Assembly (NCBI GenBank): GCA_003489165.1
Contig: DNJG01000140.1
Coordinates: 1-13,680 of the forward strand
DNA from: Nitrospinota bacterium
Lineage (GTDB): Bacteria > Nitrospinota > Nitrospinia > UBA9942
Length of the DNA: 13,680 bases
Direction: 5' to 3'
A program made the position numbers and the translations under genes. Below, one piece after another: positions 1 through 7,725 of the stretch (its first letter is position 1; the number at the start of each line of letters is the position of its first letter). Under the pieces are notes generated by a model. That model saw only the letters and a program-made list of their open reading frames with translations. It had not been told where the DNA came from and did not search any database.

Positions 1-228
1 CAAATCCGACCTCAGCATCTTTATTGTCTTAAGGGTCTGGATGCCATCAAGTCCTGGTATCCATATATCAAGGAGGACAAGGTCAGGGGATTTAGACTTG
101 ATTATCTTCAATGCCTCTGAACCGTCCCTTGCCTTTAAAACAGAGAAACCCTCATCTGTCAATATGCCCTCCAGAGAGGATAGTATATTCTCTTCATCAT
201 CTATGATTAAAATATTACCTTTGTTCAT
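1..228 (-). CDS. NtrX-like response regulator, N-terminal part (cut by window start)
   Basis: Only the first 76 residues are present and the reading frame runs open off the left edge. They form a CheY-type receiver domain: the acidic pocket is D10-D11 and the phospho-acceptor Asp is D54 in the stretch LVLLDIWIPGLDG, which is the wording typical of NtrX/NtrC-class regulators. By family knowledge a sigma-54-interacting AAA+ domain and a Fis-type DNA-binding helix should follow outside the window; this is not visible. It lies 42 bp downstream of the NtrY-like kinase on the same strand and is its probable phosphotransfer partner. The ATG at 226-228 is the only sensible start because the receiver begins at once (MNKGNILIIDDEEN), but there is no Shine-Dalgarno sequence: the upstream bases are a heptanucleotide repeat. 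Receiver domain is certain, NtrX assignment is likely. Confidence 0.88.
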   Translation of the reverse strand, partial: MNKGNILIIDDEENILSSLEGILTDEGFSVLKARDGSEALKIIKSKSPDLVLLDIWIPGLDGIQTLKTIKMLRSDL

Positions 229-230
229 TT

Positions 231-265
231 TGGTCATTGGTCATTGGTCACTATTGACTAATGAC
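231..265. repeat. Heptanucleotide tandem repeat at the kinase/regulator junction
   Basis: Five consecutive 7-mers fill nearly the whole spacer: TGGTCAT, TGGTCAT, TGGTCAC, TATTGAC, TAATGAC. The last two resemble the reverse complement of the first ones (GTCATTGGTCATTGG against GTCATTAGTCAATAG matches at 12 of 15), so the tract is both tandem and imperfectly dyad-symmetric. It directly abuts the start codon of the NtrX-like gene and replaces a ribosome binding site. Function is unknown. Confidence 0.75.
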
Positions 266-270
266 TGAAT

Positions 271-2511
271 TTATGCCGGCAGTTCAATTATAAATTTTGC
301 CCCTCTTGGCTGATTATCCTCAATTCTTATGATTCCATCATGGTCTACCACTATCCTGTTTGCAATGGCAAGCCCAAGCCCTGACCCTTTTTTCTTTGTG
401 GAAAAATATGGGAGGAACAGCTTGTCCTTATTTTCATCCGGTATCCCTATCCCATTATCCTTTACTTCAATCCTTACTGTTTTGCTATCCTTTGTCAGAG
501 ATGTATTAATTTCTATTATTCCATTGCCGTTTACAGCATCTATAGAATTTTCTATGAGATTTATGAATACTCGTTTGAGCTGTTCATGGTCTGCCTTTAT
601 TATATCTATTTTTGGATCATAGCTGGTTAAGAATTTTATCCCCTTCCTTATATCTTTGTAAAGGGCAAGTGTATCATCTATGATACGGTGTAATTTATAC
701 GGCTTTGGGTTAGGCTCAGGCATACGAGCAAATTTGGAAAATTCATCAACCAGTGTTTTAAGTCCCTCCACCTCCTGAATAATTACATTTGTGCTTTCAT
801 CAAATACCTCTGTAAAATCCGAAGAACCCTCCTTAAATTTCTTTTTCAATCTCTGTGTGTTAAGCTGGATTGGCGTAAGTGGGTTTTTTATCTCATGGGC
901 AATGCCCCTTGCAACCTCCCTCCACGCAGCAGTCTTCTGAGCTTTTATGAGTTCTGTCAGGTCATCAAATACTATTACCATGCCGAGGTATTTCCCCTCT
1001 GTATTTTTCAAGGCAGCTGCATTTACAAGGAGTGTAATCAATCTCCCTGATACCATAATCTGAATCTGTCCGCTTGCACTCTCCTTTCCCGCCTCATTCA
1101 TTCCTTTTATCATTACCCTCACAGGGTCTAAATATGATGCATCAAAAGCCTTTTTATATGACTTTCCCTTGACCTTTTTTGCCTGAATGCTTAATATCTT
1201 TGATGCAGCCTCATTTATGGTAGATACCCTCCCATGGTTGTCAACAGAGATTACACCAGTAGCGATATTTTCTAATACAGTCTCCATATAGCTCTTCCTC
1301 TGCTCCAGCTCAATGTTGGTCTCCTTCAATTCCTCATTTGCCTTTTCTATTGCAAGCTTCCCATCTTTTAAGTCAGCGGTCATCTGGTTAAACGATTCAA
1401 CAAGCATTCCTATTTCATCATTTGCCTTGACAGTAATTTTAAAATCCAGATTTCCCTCTGCTACCGATTTTGTTGCCTCTGCCAATTCCTTTATCGGAAC
1501 CGTTATGCCCTTAGCCAGATGAAACCCAAACCATATAGCCGAAAAGAAAATTAAGAGCGTGATAAGGAGAAGTGTTATTTCATAGCTCAGTTTTATTGGA
1601 TATTTTAGGAGTTTTAGCTGTTTGTATTCTTCAAAGGCGTTAACAATATTCTCAATTTTGCTGACCATGTCCTTTGAGATGAACCATGAGACAACAGTTA
1701 TCCCTCCTACCCCTTGGCCGTATTTTATGGGCGACGCCCCGACCACGAGATTCTTTTTGTCTATTAGTATAATCTCTGTTACATCTTCCCCGCTCAATGC
1801 CTTTTCAAGCAATTGATTTAATTTGTCATTTAGCATCTTTTCTTTAAGAGCAGATTCTATGGATTCGGCAATAAGATTCAGGCTACTGTCAAAAACAAGT
1901 ATTCCATCAACCTTGTAATCAACCCTCTTTTTAAATACAGTATTTTTAAGATACTGGAGATTTTCTTTGCTCAGCATATTTTTCTCTAAAAAAAACTCAT
2001 TCAGCATGTTTGCATATAGAAGTATATTTTTTCCCGAGCCTCCATAATAACCCTCCGCAACATCTAAAGAACCTTTCAGCGAGTTTTCTATCTGCTGATT
2101 GAACCAGTTATTTATGCTGTTTGTAAGGAGTCCGCTGGCTACCAGAAAGAGGAGAAGAGACGGAACGAATGTCAGGACTGCAAACGATAAGACTAATTTT
2201 GTCCTGAATCGGGCACCAATAATTCTCCATTTTCTATCAAGGTATAATTTAACTAAATTTTTAGCTACTATCAGCACTAATACAGACAGAAGGATTATGT
2301 TTATATTGACAAGGAGCAGAACTGCAATATTGCTGGCAATCGGTGTTGATATATGAGACTGCTGGATATAGACCTCAACCGCAGTCAAGACAATCAATAG
2401 CAAAAAGAGACCAAATACTATCCAGCGTGTTCTCTTTTTCTTTTTTCTGATGTATTCGTCAGAAAGGTAGTAATTAGGTAAATCTGAGCTATTTTGAAGA
2501 GGCATTTTCAA
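271..2511 (-). CDS. NtrY-like membrane sensor histidine kinase
   Basis: A 746-residue sensor kinase that should autophosphorylate on His and pass phosphate to the adjacent receiver. Visible domains: transmembrane segments near residues 30-50, 60-85 and 106-130; an extracytoplasmic region about 131-305; another membrane segment about 309-333; HAMP about 334-387; a short coiled coil 385-415; a PAS domain about 410-520; HisKA with phospho-acceptor H539 in IAHEIKNPLTP; and HATPase with N box NLIENSIDAV (651-660), G1 DNGIGI (685-690) and G2 GSGLGL (709-714). The several N-terminal membrane segments, length and C-terminal motifs match NtrY rather than the soluble NtrB. The ATG at 2511 overlaps the TGA of the DUF4390 gene (ATGA), implying translational coupling; an ATG two codons later is an alternative. 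NtrY/NtrX pairs are known for nitrogen and respiratory or envelope control; the signal here cannot be read from sequence. Confidence 0.93.
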   Translation of the reverse strand: MKMPLQNSSDLPNYYLSDEYIRKKKKRTRWIVFGLFLLLIVLTAVEVYIQQSHISTPIASNIAVLLLVNINIILLSVLVLIVAKNLVKLYLDRKWRIIGARFRTKLVLSFAVLTFVPSLLLFLVASGLLTNSINNWFNQQIENSLKGSLDVAEGYYGGSGKNILLYANMLNEFFLEKNMLSKENLQYLKNTVFKKRVDYKVDGILVFDSSLNLIAESIESALKEKMLNDKLNQLLEKALSGEDVTEIILIDKKNLVVGASPIKYGQGVGGITVVSWFISKDMVSKIENIVNAFEEYKQLKLLKYPIKLSYEITLLLITLLIFFSAIWFGFHLAKGITVPIKELAEATKSVAEGNLDFKITVKANDEIGMLVESFNQMTADLKDGKLAIEKANEELKETNIELEQRKSYMETVLENIATGVISVDNHGRVSTINEAASKILSIQAKKVKGKSYKKAFDASYLDPVRVMIKGMNEAGKESASGQIQIMVSGRLITLLVNAAALKNTEGKYLGMVIVFDDLTELIKAQKTAAWREVARGIAHEIKNPLTPIQLNTQRLKKKFKEGSSDFTEVFDESTNVIIQEVEGLKTLVDEFSKFARMPEPNPKPYKLHRIIDDTLALYKDIRKGIKFLTSYDPKIDIIKADHEQLKRVFINLIENSIDAVNGNGIIEINTSLTKDSKTVRIEVKDNGIGIPDENKDKLFLPYFSTKKKGSGLGLAIANRIVVDHDGIIRIEDNQPRGAKFIIELPA

Positions 2512-3206
2512 TCAGCAGTAAATGGGGATGAGACTTCCCAATCGGTCGTAACATCCCAGAGTGATACGAAGAAGAGGATATAATTAAATGGGAACCAGAG
2601 TTTAATGGTTTTTAAATCTGCCTTTATATTTATGTAATATTTGCTGCCAGGGTCTGTTTGTTTTAAAGGGATAATCTTAATTGATTCTAAATTGGCGAGC
2701 CATTTTTTTAATTCATCAAGATCCTTTGTAACCTTTTCATTAACTAAAGTGGGCGAGGATTCAATGGTTCCAGGGTTCAATATTTTACTTTCACTTGTCC
2801 CTTCCCTCCCCTGACCCCTTAAATTCTTTTCACCATTCTTCTTATTGTCAGGAGATGGTATGGGTTCTTCTATCTCTTCACTCAATTTATACTCCTTCTT
2901 TAATACATCATATTTAACAGTTCTTTTAATTGTCTTTGAGTATTCAGTGCTGTCGGTCCACCCCGAACGATAACGCATCAGCTTAATATAATATGTAAAG
3001 GTGGCAGGGGCGCCACTGTGAATAATCTCCTCAATCTCTGGTGTAAAACCACCCTTTAGCTTTGCAGAGACAAACAGTTCGGGCGATGATTTAGCTACAG
3101 ATATATCTGCTATAAACGGATTTGAGGCATACGAATAGCTTGCAGAAAATAAAAGGCAACAAACAAATATTAAACACCCGAATAAAATTTCCCTTAATAT
3201 CTTCAT
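2508..3206 (-). CDS. Exported DUF4390 family protein
   Basis: 232 residues starting with a signal peptide: basic MKILRE, hydrophobic core about 8-24, probable cleavage after the Ala of SYASNP. The mature part has the pattern I associate with DUF4390: an N-terminal beta segment (FIADISV.....LFVSAKLKGGFTPEIEEIIHSG), a YYIKLMRYRSGW block, and a C-terminal LWFPFNYILFFVSLWDVTTDWEV block. DUF4390 genes are commonly found just upstream of ntrY in several Gram-negative phyla, and here the gene is fused to the kinase by a 4-base overlap, so a role in the periplasmic input of the kinase is a fair inference; no biochemical role is established to my knowledge. Residues about 112-160 are a hydrophilic Gly/Ser/Asn-rich linker that breaks the domain and whose DNA looks repeat-derived. 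No good Shine-Dalgarno precedes the ATG at 3206. Confidence 0.8.
   Translation of the reverse strand: MKILREILFGCLIFVCCLLFSASYSYASNPFIADISVAKSSPELFVSAKLKGGFTPEIEEIIHSGAPATFTYYIKLMRYRSGWTDSTEYSKTIKRTVKYDVLKKEYKLSEEIEEPIPSPDNKKNGEKNLRGQGREGTSESKILNPGTIESSPTLVNEKVTKDLDELKKWLANLESIKIIPLKQTDPGSKYYINIKADLKTIKLWFPFNYILFFVSLWDVTTDWEVSSPFTAD
2759..2820. repeat. Probable heptad-like repeat DNA inside the DUF4390 gene
   Basis: On the plus strand the segment begins ATTCAAT, GGTTCCA, GGGTTCA. Further on, read on the coding strand, it contains AGGGGTC, AGGGGAG, GGAAGGG, ACAAGTG. Both parts are loosely 7-periodic and purine-biased on the coding strand. It encodes a low-complexity linker (RGQGREGTSES, then LNPGTIES) not expected in the conserved domain. 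The match to a repeat is weaker than at the other loci and could be chance composition. Confidence 0.4.
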
Positions 3207-3269
3207 ATAGTTACACTAATCGTATCACAAATGAGCCTGATTTGTAATTACTTATTGATTTGTTTATAT

Positions 3270-4202
3270 TTAGCCTTCCCTTTGTTCATCTTTGAAAAAA
3301 TTTATAGTTTTTGAAATTCCATCTTTTATGGAATTTTTTGGTGTCCAATCGCATTCTGAATTTATTTTGTTGCAGCTTATAACACTCCTCCTCTGTTCCC
3401 CCATCTTTGCAGGACCATGGACAGGTTTTGCATCGGCTCCTGCGGTTTTAAGCATTATATTGCATAATTCATTTACAGATGTCTCTATACCGGTTCCAAT
3501 ATTATATATTCCATTGATGCCATTTTTTATAACCAGTACATTAGCCTCCACTACATCTTCAACGAATGTATAATCCCTTGTCTGTCCTCCATCGCCATTT
3601 ATAATAGGCGGCTCTCCCTTTAGAATCTTTTTTGCAAATATAGCCACCACACCCGCCTCTCCATGGGGGTCCTGTCTTGGTCCATATACATTGGCATATC
3701 TGAGTATAGTGTGATTGAGATTATATGTCATTTTATAAAAATAGAGATATTTCTCTAAAGCAAGTTTTGATATGCCATAAGGACTCAATGGATTGGGGGG
3801 ATGTTTTTCGTCTGCAGGAAAATAATCCTGCTCACCGTAGACAGCACCACCTGTAGAGGCAAAGATAAATTTTTTAATTTTATGCTTAACTGCCAATTGC
3901 AGAAGATTTAATGAACCGAGTATGTTCACATCTGCATCATAAATCGGGTCATCAACTGATTTTCGGACATCCATCTGAGCTGCATGATGGCTTATAATAT
4001 CAATCTTATTTTCTTTAAATATACTCTCCAGCCCTTCCCTGTCTCTTATATCAATCTTATAAAATTTTGCCTTTGCATTTATATTTTTTACTTTCCCTGT
4101 TATCAGGTTATCTGCAATTATTGCCTGATGACCTTCTTTTATATATCTATCTACAATATTTGAACCAATGAAACCCGCACCGCCTGTAATAAGTATGTTC
4201 AC
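3270..4202 (-). CDS. NAD-dependent sugar-nucleotide epimerase/dehydratase (GalE-like)
   Basis: A 310-residue extended short-chain dehydrogenase. The Rossmann glycine motif GGAGFIG is at 7-13 with D31 (binds the NAD ribose) ending the second strand. The catalytic set is visible as STGGAVYGE (116-124) with Ser/Thr, and YGISK with Y142 and K146. Downstream LRYANVYGPRQ (167-177) and GQTRDYTFVEDVV (206-218) are the substrate-side motifs of UDP-sugar epimerases such as UDP-glucose 4-epimerase. UDP-glucuronate epimerase or a dTDP-sugar enzyme cannot be excluded. Likely role: interconversion of UDP-sugars for envelope polysaccharide. The start is GTG at 4202, supported by GGGAGG at 4208-4213 (plus-strand cctccc) five bases upstream. 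It lies 49 bp after mutS and 63 bp before the DUF4390 gene on the same strand. Confidence 0.9.
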   Translation of the reverse strand: MNILITGGAGFIGSNIVDRYIKEGHQAIIADNLITGKVKNINAKAKFYKIDIRDREGLESIFKENKIDIISHHAAQMDVRKSVDDPIYDADVNILGSLNLLQLAVKHKIKKFIFASTGGAVYGEQDYFPADEKHPPNPLSPYGISKLALEKYLYFYKMTYNLNHTILRYANVYGPRQDPHGEAGVVAIFAKKILKGEPPIINGDGGQTRDYTFVEDVVEANVLVIKNGINGIYNIGTGIETSVNELCNIMLKTAGADAKPVHGPAKMGEQRRSVISCNKINSECDWTPKNSIKDGISKTINFFKDEQREG

Positions 4203-4224
4203 TCAAACCTCCCGTAAAATAACA

Positions 4225-4245
4225 ATTGACTATTGTCTATTTAAT
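4225..4245. repeat. Possible degenerate heptad repeat between mutS and the epimerase gene
   Basis: ATTGACT, ATTGTCT, ATTTAAT in a row in the 49-bp spacer. Read on the minus strand it contains ATAGTCAAT, close to the TAGTCAATAG part of the 231-265 tract, so the two may belong to one family. Short and degenerate. Confidence 0.35.
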
Positions 4246-4251
4246 CTTCAA

Positions 4252-6777
4252 TCATAATAGGTGCATTTGTTTGACAGGGGATTCTTTTGTGCCTGACTTT
4301 TTTGTCAACCTCGGTCTTCCCCCCTCGTCAAACTCCTTATTTTCCAGGTTATTAAGCACCTCTCTTGCCCTTTCTATAACCTCTTTAGGCAGCCCAGCAA
4401 GTCTTGCCACCTGAATCCCGTAACTCTTGTCTGCACCCCCCACTGCAATCTTCCTTAAAAATATTATCTCATCATTCCATTCCTTTACAGCAATATTGTA
4501 ATTTTTTACACTATCAAGTGTCATTGATAGCTCGGTAAGCTCATGGTAGTGGGTGGCAAAGAGGGTTTTTGCCTTTGTATTATTATGTATATATTCCACC
4601 ACAGACCACGCAATACTTATTCCATCAAATGTGCTTGTCCCCCTACCAATCTCATCAAGTATTATAAGACTCCTTGAGGTGGCGTTGTTTAAAATATTGG
4701 CAGTCTCATTCATCTCAACCATAAATGTGCTTTGGCCCTTTTGCAGATAATCCTGCGCCCCGACCCTTGTAAAGATTCTGTCAACAATGCCGACCTTCGC
4801 CTCCCTTGCAGGGACAAAAGAGCCTGTCTGGCTCAAAAGGACAATCAGGGCTACCTGTCTCATATATGTTGATTTTCCTGCCATATTGGGCCCTGTAATT
4901 ATCATGATTTGATTGCTATGGCTATCAAGACAGGTATCATTAGGGACGAATCTTTCACCCTCAATTATTCTTTCTAAAATAGGGTGTCTTCCGTCTATTA
5001 TCTCAATAGTATCATTCTCATTTATAGACGGACATGTATAATCATATCTACTTGCAACTTCGGCTAATGACGCTAACACATCAATCTCTGATATTATCCC
5101 GGCCATCTTCAGTATCCTCTTTCCCTCCTCTGCAATCCTTTTTCTTATCTCTTCAAAAATCTGATATTCTATACTCTTAATCTTTTCCTCTGCACCTAAT
5201 ATCTTATCTTCATATTCCTTGAGCTCCTGTGAGATATATCTCTCTCCTGTTGCTACGGTCTGTTTCCTTACATAGCCTTCGGGAACTTTTGATAAATGTT
5301 TTTTTGTTATTTCTATAAAATATCCAAATACCTTGTTATAACTAACTTTGAGATTGGCAATGCCTGTCCTCTCCCTCTCCCTTCCCTCCATCCGGACAAT
5401 CCATTCTTTACCATCCCTGCTTATACTCCTCAATTCATCCAATTCCTTACTGTAGCCGTCCTTAATCAAACCACCATCCTTTAAAGACAGGGGTGGTTCA
5501 TCTTTAATTGAAATATCTATAAGCTTCTCAATATCAGTGAGGTCATCCCATTCTGAAAGCATCCCTTTAAAAATCTCACTGGGGATTTTCTCTAAGAGTT
5601 CCTTTATAGTTTTTATGGGGGTAATAGAATTTTTTAGGGCAATCAGGTCCCTCGCATTTGCAGCAGACAGGGTAATGCGGGCAGTAAGCCTCTCCATATC
5701 AAGTATCTTGTTTAAATTATCCCTGATTTCTTCTCTTGTCCTGTGCGAATCTTTCAGTTTGCCTACTGTATCATGCCTCGTCTTAATTTTATCTGCATTA
5801 AGGAGAGGTTTTAAGAGCCATTCCTTTAGTCTCCTCCCTCCCATTGATGTAACAGTTAAATCTAATAATTCCAATAAAGACCCCTCTTTTGAGCCATCAT
5901 AGCTTCTTCGGGTTAATTCAAGATTTCTCTGTGTGGAGAAATCAAGGTTCATATATTCATCGGACTTTAAAAGAGATATGCGGTAGAGGTGTGTAAGAGG
6001 GGACTTTTGTGTTGCCTTAAAATAATAGATTGCAGCGCCGGCAGCAGAGATAGCCAATGGCATCCCCTCGCACCCAAAACCGTCAAGGGAGACTGTCTTA
6101 AACTGTGATAGGAGTGTCTTATATGCATAATCATAATCATAAACCCACTCCTCACATGAATTGACAGCAGCAGAGAGTTCGGAGTTTATAGTTTGGAGTT
6201 CGGAATTATTAATAAAATTTTTTGGTATCAAAATCTCCTTTGGCTCTAATTTAAGAAGCTCGTTTTTAAGCCTCTTAATCAAATCTCCATTTGAGGCATC
6301 TGATGAATCAGAAAATTCCGCTATTCTAAAATCCCCTGTTGATATATCAATTACTGCAAGACCATATCCTCTTTGGTCAGGATAAAGGCTTATAAAAAAG
6401 TTATTTTCCTTTTCACCGAGGAGATGGGGATTCAGGACTGTCCCCGGTGTAATAACTCTGATTACCTCTCTCTTTACAACGCCTTTTACGGTCTTTGGGT
6501 CTTCCATCTGCTCGCATACTGCAACCTTAAAACCTTTTCTTATCAGGCGGCCTATATAAATATCAACTGCATGGTGAGGGACACCGCACATAGGGACAGG
6601 ATTCTCCTTGTTTTTATCTCGGGATGTAAGTGTGATATTGAGGGCTTTGGATGCGGTTATTGCGTCATCAAAAAACATCTCATAAAAATCACCAATGCGA
6701 AAAAAGAGTATAGAGTCAGGATAATCCCCTTTTATATTCTGATACTGCTTCATTGCAGGTGTGGTCTCATTTTTCAT
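4252..6777 (-). CDS. mutS: DNA mismatch repair ATPase MutS
   Basis: 841 residues, close to the 853 of E. coli MutS. It binds mismatches as a dimer and recruits MutL. The mismatch-reading motif is intact as GDFYEMF with F31 and E33. Domain order fits: mismatch binding 1-110, connector about 115-255, lever and clamp about 265-555 (with the conserved NKVFGYFIEITKKH block 481-494), and the ABC ATPase with Walker A GPNMAGKST (629-637), Walker B LIILDEIGRG (704-713) and the THYHEL block (742-747). The C-terminal helix region ends at GLPKEVIERAREVL plus a short tail. An oddity is NSELQTINSELS at 191-202 in the connector domain, encoded by a heptanucleotide repeat. No MutL is in the window. The ATG at 6777 gives the standard N-terminus (TPAMKQY); the Shine-Dalgarno is weak. 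Probably the first gene of the leftward unit. Confidence 0.97.
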   Translation of the reverse strand: MKNETTPAMKQYQNIKGDYPDSILFFRIGDFYEMFFDDAITASKALNITLTSRDKNKENPVPMCGVPHHAVDIYIGRLIRKGFKVAVCEQMEDPKTVKGVVKREVIRVITPGTVLNPHLLGEKENNFFISLYPDQRGYGLAVIDISTGDFRIAEFSDSSDASNGDLIKRLKNELLKLEPKEILIPKNFINNSELQTINSELSAAVNSCEEWVYDYDYAYKTLLSQFKTVSLDGFGCEGMPLAISAAGAAIYYFKATQKSPLTHLYRISLLKSDEYMNLDFSTQRNLELTRRSYDGSKEGSLLELLDLTVTSMGGRRLKEWLLKPLLNADKIKTRHDTVGKLKDSHRTREEIRDNLNKILDMERLTARITLSAANARDLIALKNSITPIKTIKELLEKIPSEIFKGMLSEWDDLTDIEKLIDISIKDEPPLSLKDGGLIKDGYSKELDELRSISRDGKEWIVRMEGRERERTGIANLKVSYNKVFGYFIEITKKHLSKVPEGYVRKQTVATGERYISQELKEYEDKILGAEEKIKSIEYQIFEEIRKRIAEEGKRILKMAGIISEIDVLASLAEVASRYDYTCPSINENDTIEIIDGRHPILERIIEGERFVPNDTCLDSHSNQIMIITGPNMAGKSTYMRQVALIVLLSQTGSFVPAREAKVGIVDRIFTRVGAQDYLQKGQSTFMVEMNETANILNNATSRSLIILDEIGRGTSTFDGISIAWSVVEYIHNNTKAKTLFATHYHELTELSMTLDSVKNYNIAVKEWNDEIIFLRKIAVGGADKSYGIQVARLAGLPKEVIERAREVLNNLENKEFDEGGRPRLTKKSGTKESPVKQMHLL
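6174..6208. repeat. Heptanucleotide repeat inside mutS
   Basis: Plus-strand 7-mers AGAGTTC, GGAGTTT, ATAGTTT, GGAGTTC, GGAATTA run in register. Two identical 9-mers GAGTTCGGA begin at 6175 and 6196, exactly 21 bases (three heptads) apart, so the coding strand reads NSELQTI then NSELS. The frame is kept because three heptads equal seven codons. This is in a surface part of the MutS connector domain where family members vary. Confidence 0.75.
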
Positions 6778-6902
6778 AACGTCTTAATTCTATCATATTT
6801 TTTATGCAGTTCACCAATTCACAAGATTAACAAAAATGAAAAATGAAAATCTTGCATTAGCCTGTAAAAAATGGTAATTATTAAAATTATAAAGGAGATA
6901 AA
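6778..6902. promoter_or_regulatory. Divergent spacer between mutS and transketolase
   Basis: 125 bp that must hold the promoters for both directions. Leftward, TATGAT and TAGAAT on the minus strand are fair -10 candidates, but I see no well-spaced -35. Rightward, TTGCAT at 6852-6857 is a possible -35 without a good -10 at the right distance. GGAG at 6894-6897 is the ribosome binding site for the transketolase gene. AAAAATG is repeated in tandem at 6832-6845, another 7-base period. No operator or hairpin was recognised. Confidence 0.4.
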
Positions 6903-7724
6903 GTGGAAGCTGATGTTGAAAAACTGAAAAAAATTGCAAGACAGATAAGAATTGATATACTCACAATGCTCGTTGAATCAGGCTCAGGGCATACAGGAGG
7001 TTCTCTCTCTGCCACGGACATTCTGACAGTCTTATATTTTTATAAGATGCGTTATGACCCGAAAAATCCTAAATGGGAAGAGAGGGATAAATTTGTCCTG
7101 TCCAAAGGTCATGGTGCACCTGCACTTTATGCCGTCCTCGGAAGGGCAGGTTATTTTGGTTTAGAGCATTTCCACACATTGAGAAAGTTGGGGAGTATTT
7201 TAAGGGGGCATCCGAATAGTGCAGTAACACCCGGAGTTGAGGTATGCACAGGCTCTCTCGGTCAGGGATTATCACAGGCTAATGGATTGGCACTGGCGGC
7301 AAGGCTTGATAATAAACCTACGAGGGTTTATGCGGTGCTTGGAGATGGAGAGACTGATGAGGGACAGGTCTGGGAGGCGGCGATGTCCTCAGCCCATTAT
7401 AGAATAGATAATCTTTGTGCAATTTTAGACAATAACGGATTGCAGATAGACGGCACAAATAAAGAGGTCATGAATATTGAGCCGGTTGTTGAGAAGTGGA
7501 AGTCCTTCGGCTGGCATGTAATAGAAATCAATGGGCATGATATTAAGGCAATTGTTGATGCCCTTAATGAGGCAGAGAAAATCAAGGGGAAACCTACAAT
7601 GATTATTGCCCATACTGTAAAAGGCAAAGGTGTCTCCTTTATGGAGAATAAGGTTGAGTATCACGGAGTGGCTCCGACAAGGGATGAGTATGAGAGGGCA
7701 ATGAAGGAACTGGGGGCAAATTAA
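6903..7724 (+). CDS. Transketolase, N-terminal (TPP-binding) subunit
   Basis: 273 residues covering only the N-terminal third to half of a full-length transketolase. Together with the next gene it should make the thiamine-diphosphate enzyme that moves two-carbon ketol units in the non-oxidative pentose phosphate pathway. Visible: SGSGHTGGSLSATDIL (26-41) with H30, VLSKGHGAPALYA (65-77) with H70, GSLGQGLSQANG (117-128), and the TPP motif GDGETDEG (147-154) ending in DNNG with N177-N178. The start is GTG at 6903, five bases after AAAGGAG. The stop is one base before the next start, so the two subunits are translationally coupled. Split transketolases are common in archaea and several bacterial phyla. 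The fused-length enzyme is about 620-670 residues, matching the sum 273 + 318 less well, as is usual for split forms. Confidence 0.95.
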   Translation: MEADVEKLKKIARQIRIDILTMLVESGSGHTGGSLSATDILTVLYFYKMRYDPKNPKWEERDKFVLSKGHGAPALYAVLGRAGYFGLEHFHTLRKLGSILRGHPNSAVTPGVEVCTGSLGQGLSQANGLALAARLDNKPTRVYAVLGDGETDEGQVWEAAMSSAHYRIDNLCAILDNNGLQIDGTNKEVMNIEPVVEKWKSFGWHVIEINGHDIKAIVDALNEAEKIKGKPTMIIAHTVKGKGVSFMENKVEYHGVAPTRDEYERAMKELGAN

Positions 7725-7725
7725 A

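Noticed and set aside
231..265. Repeats as a CRISPR array
   Set aside because: Units are only 7 bases with no spacers and there are no cas genes.
41..268. Plus-strand open frame of 75 codons
   Set aside because: It is antisense to the clear receiver-domain reading on the minus strand and runs into the heptad repeat; no family resemblance.
6373..6846. Plus-strand open frame of 157 codons
   Set aside because: It lies opposite the conserved N-terminal domain of MutS and its translation has no recognisable domain or ribosome binding site.
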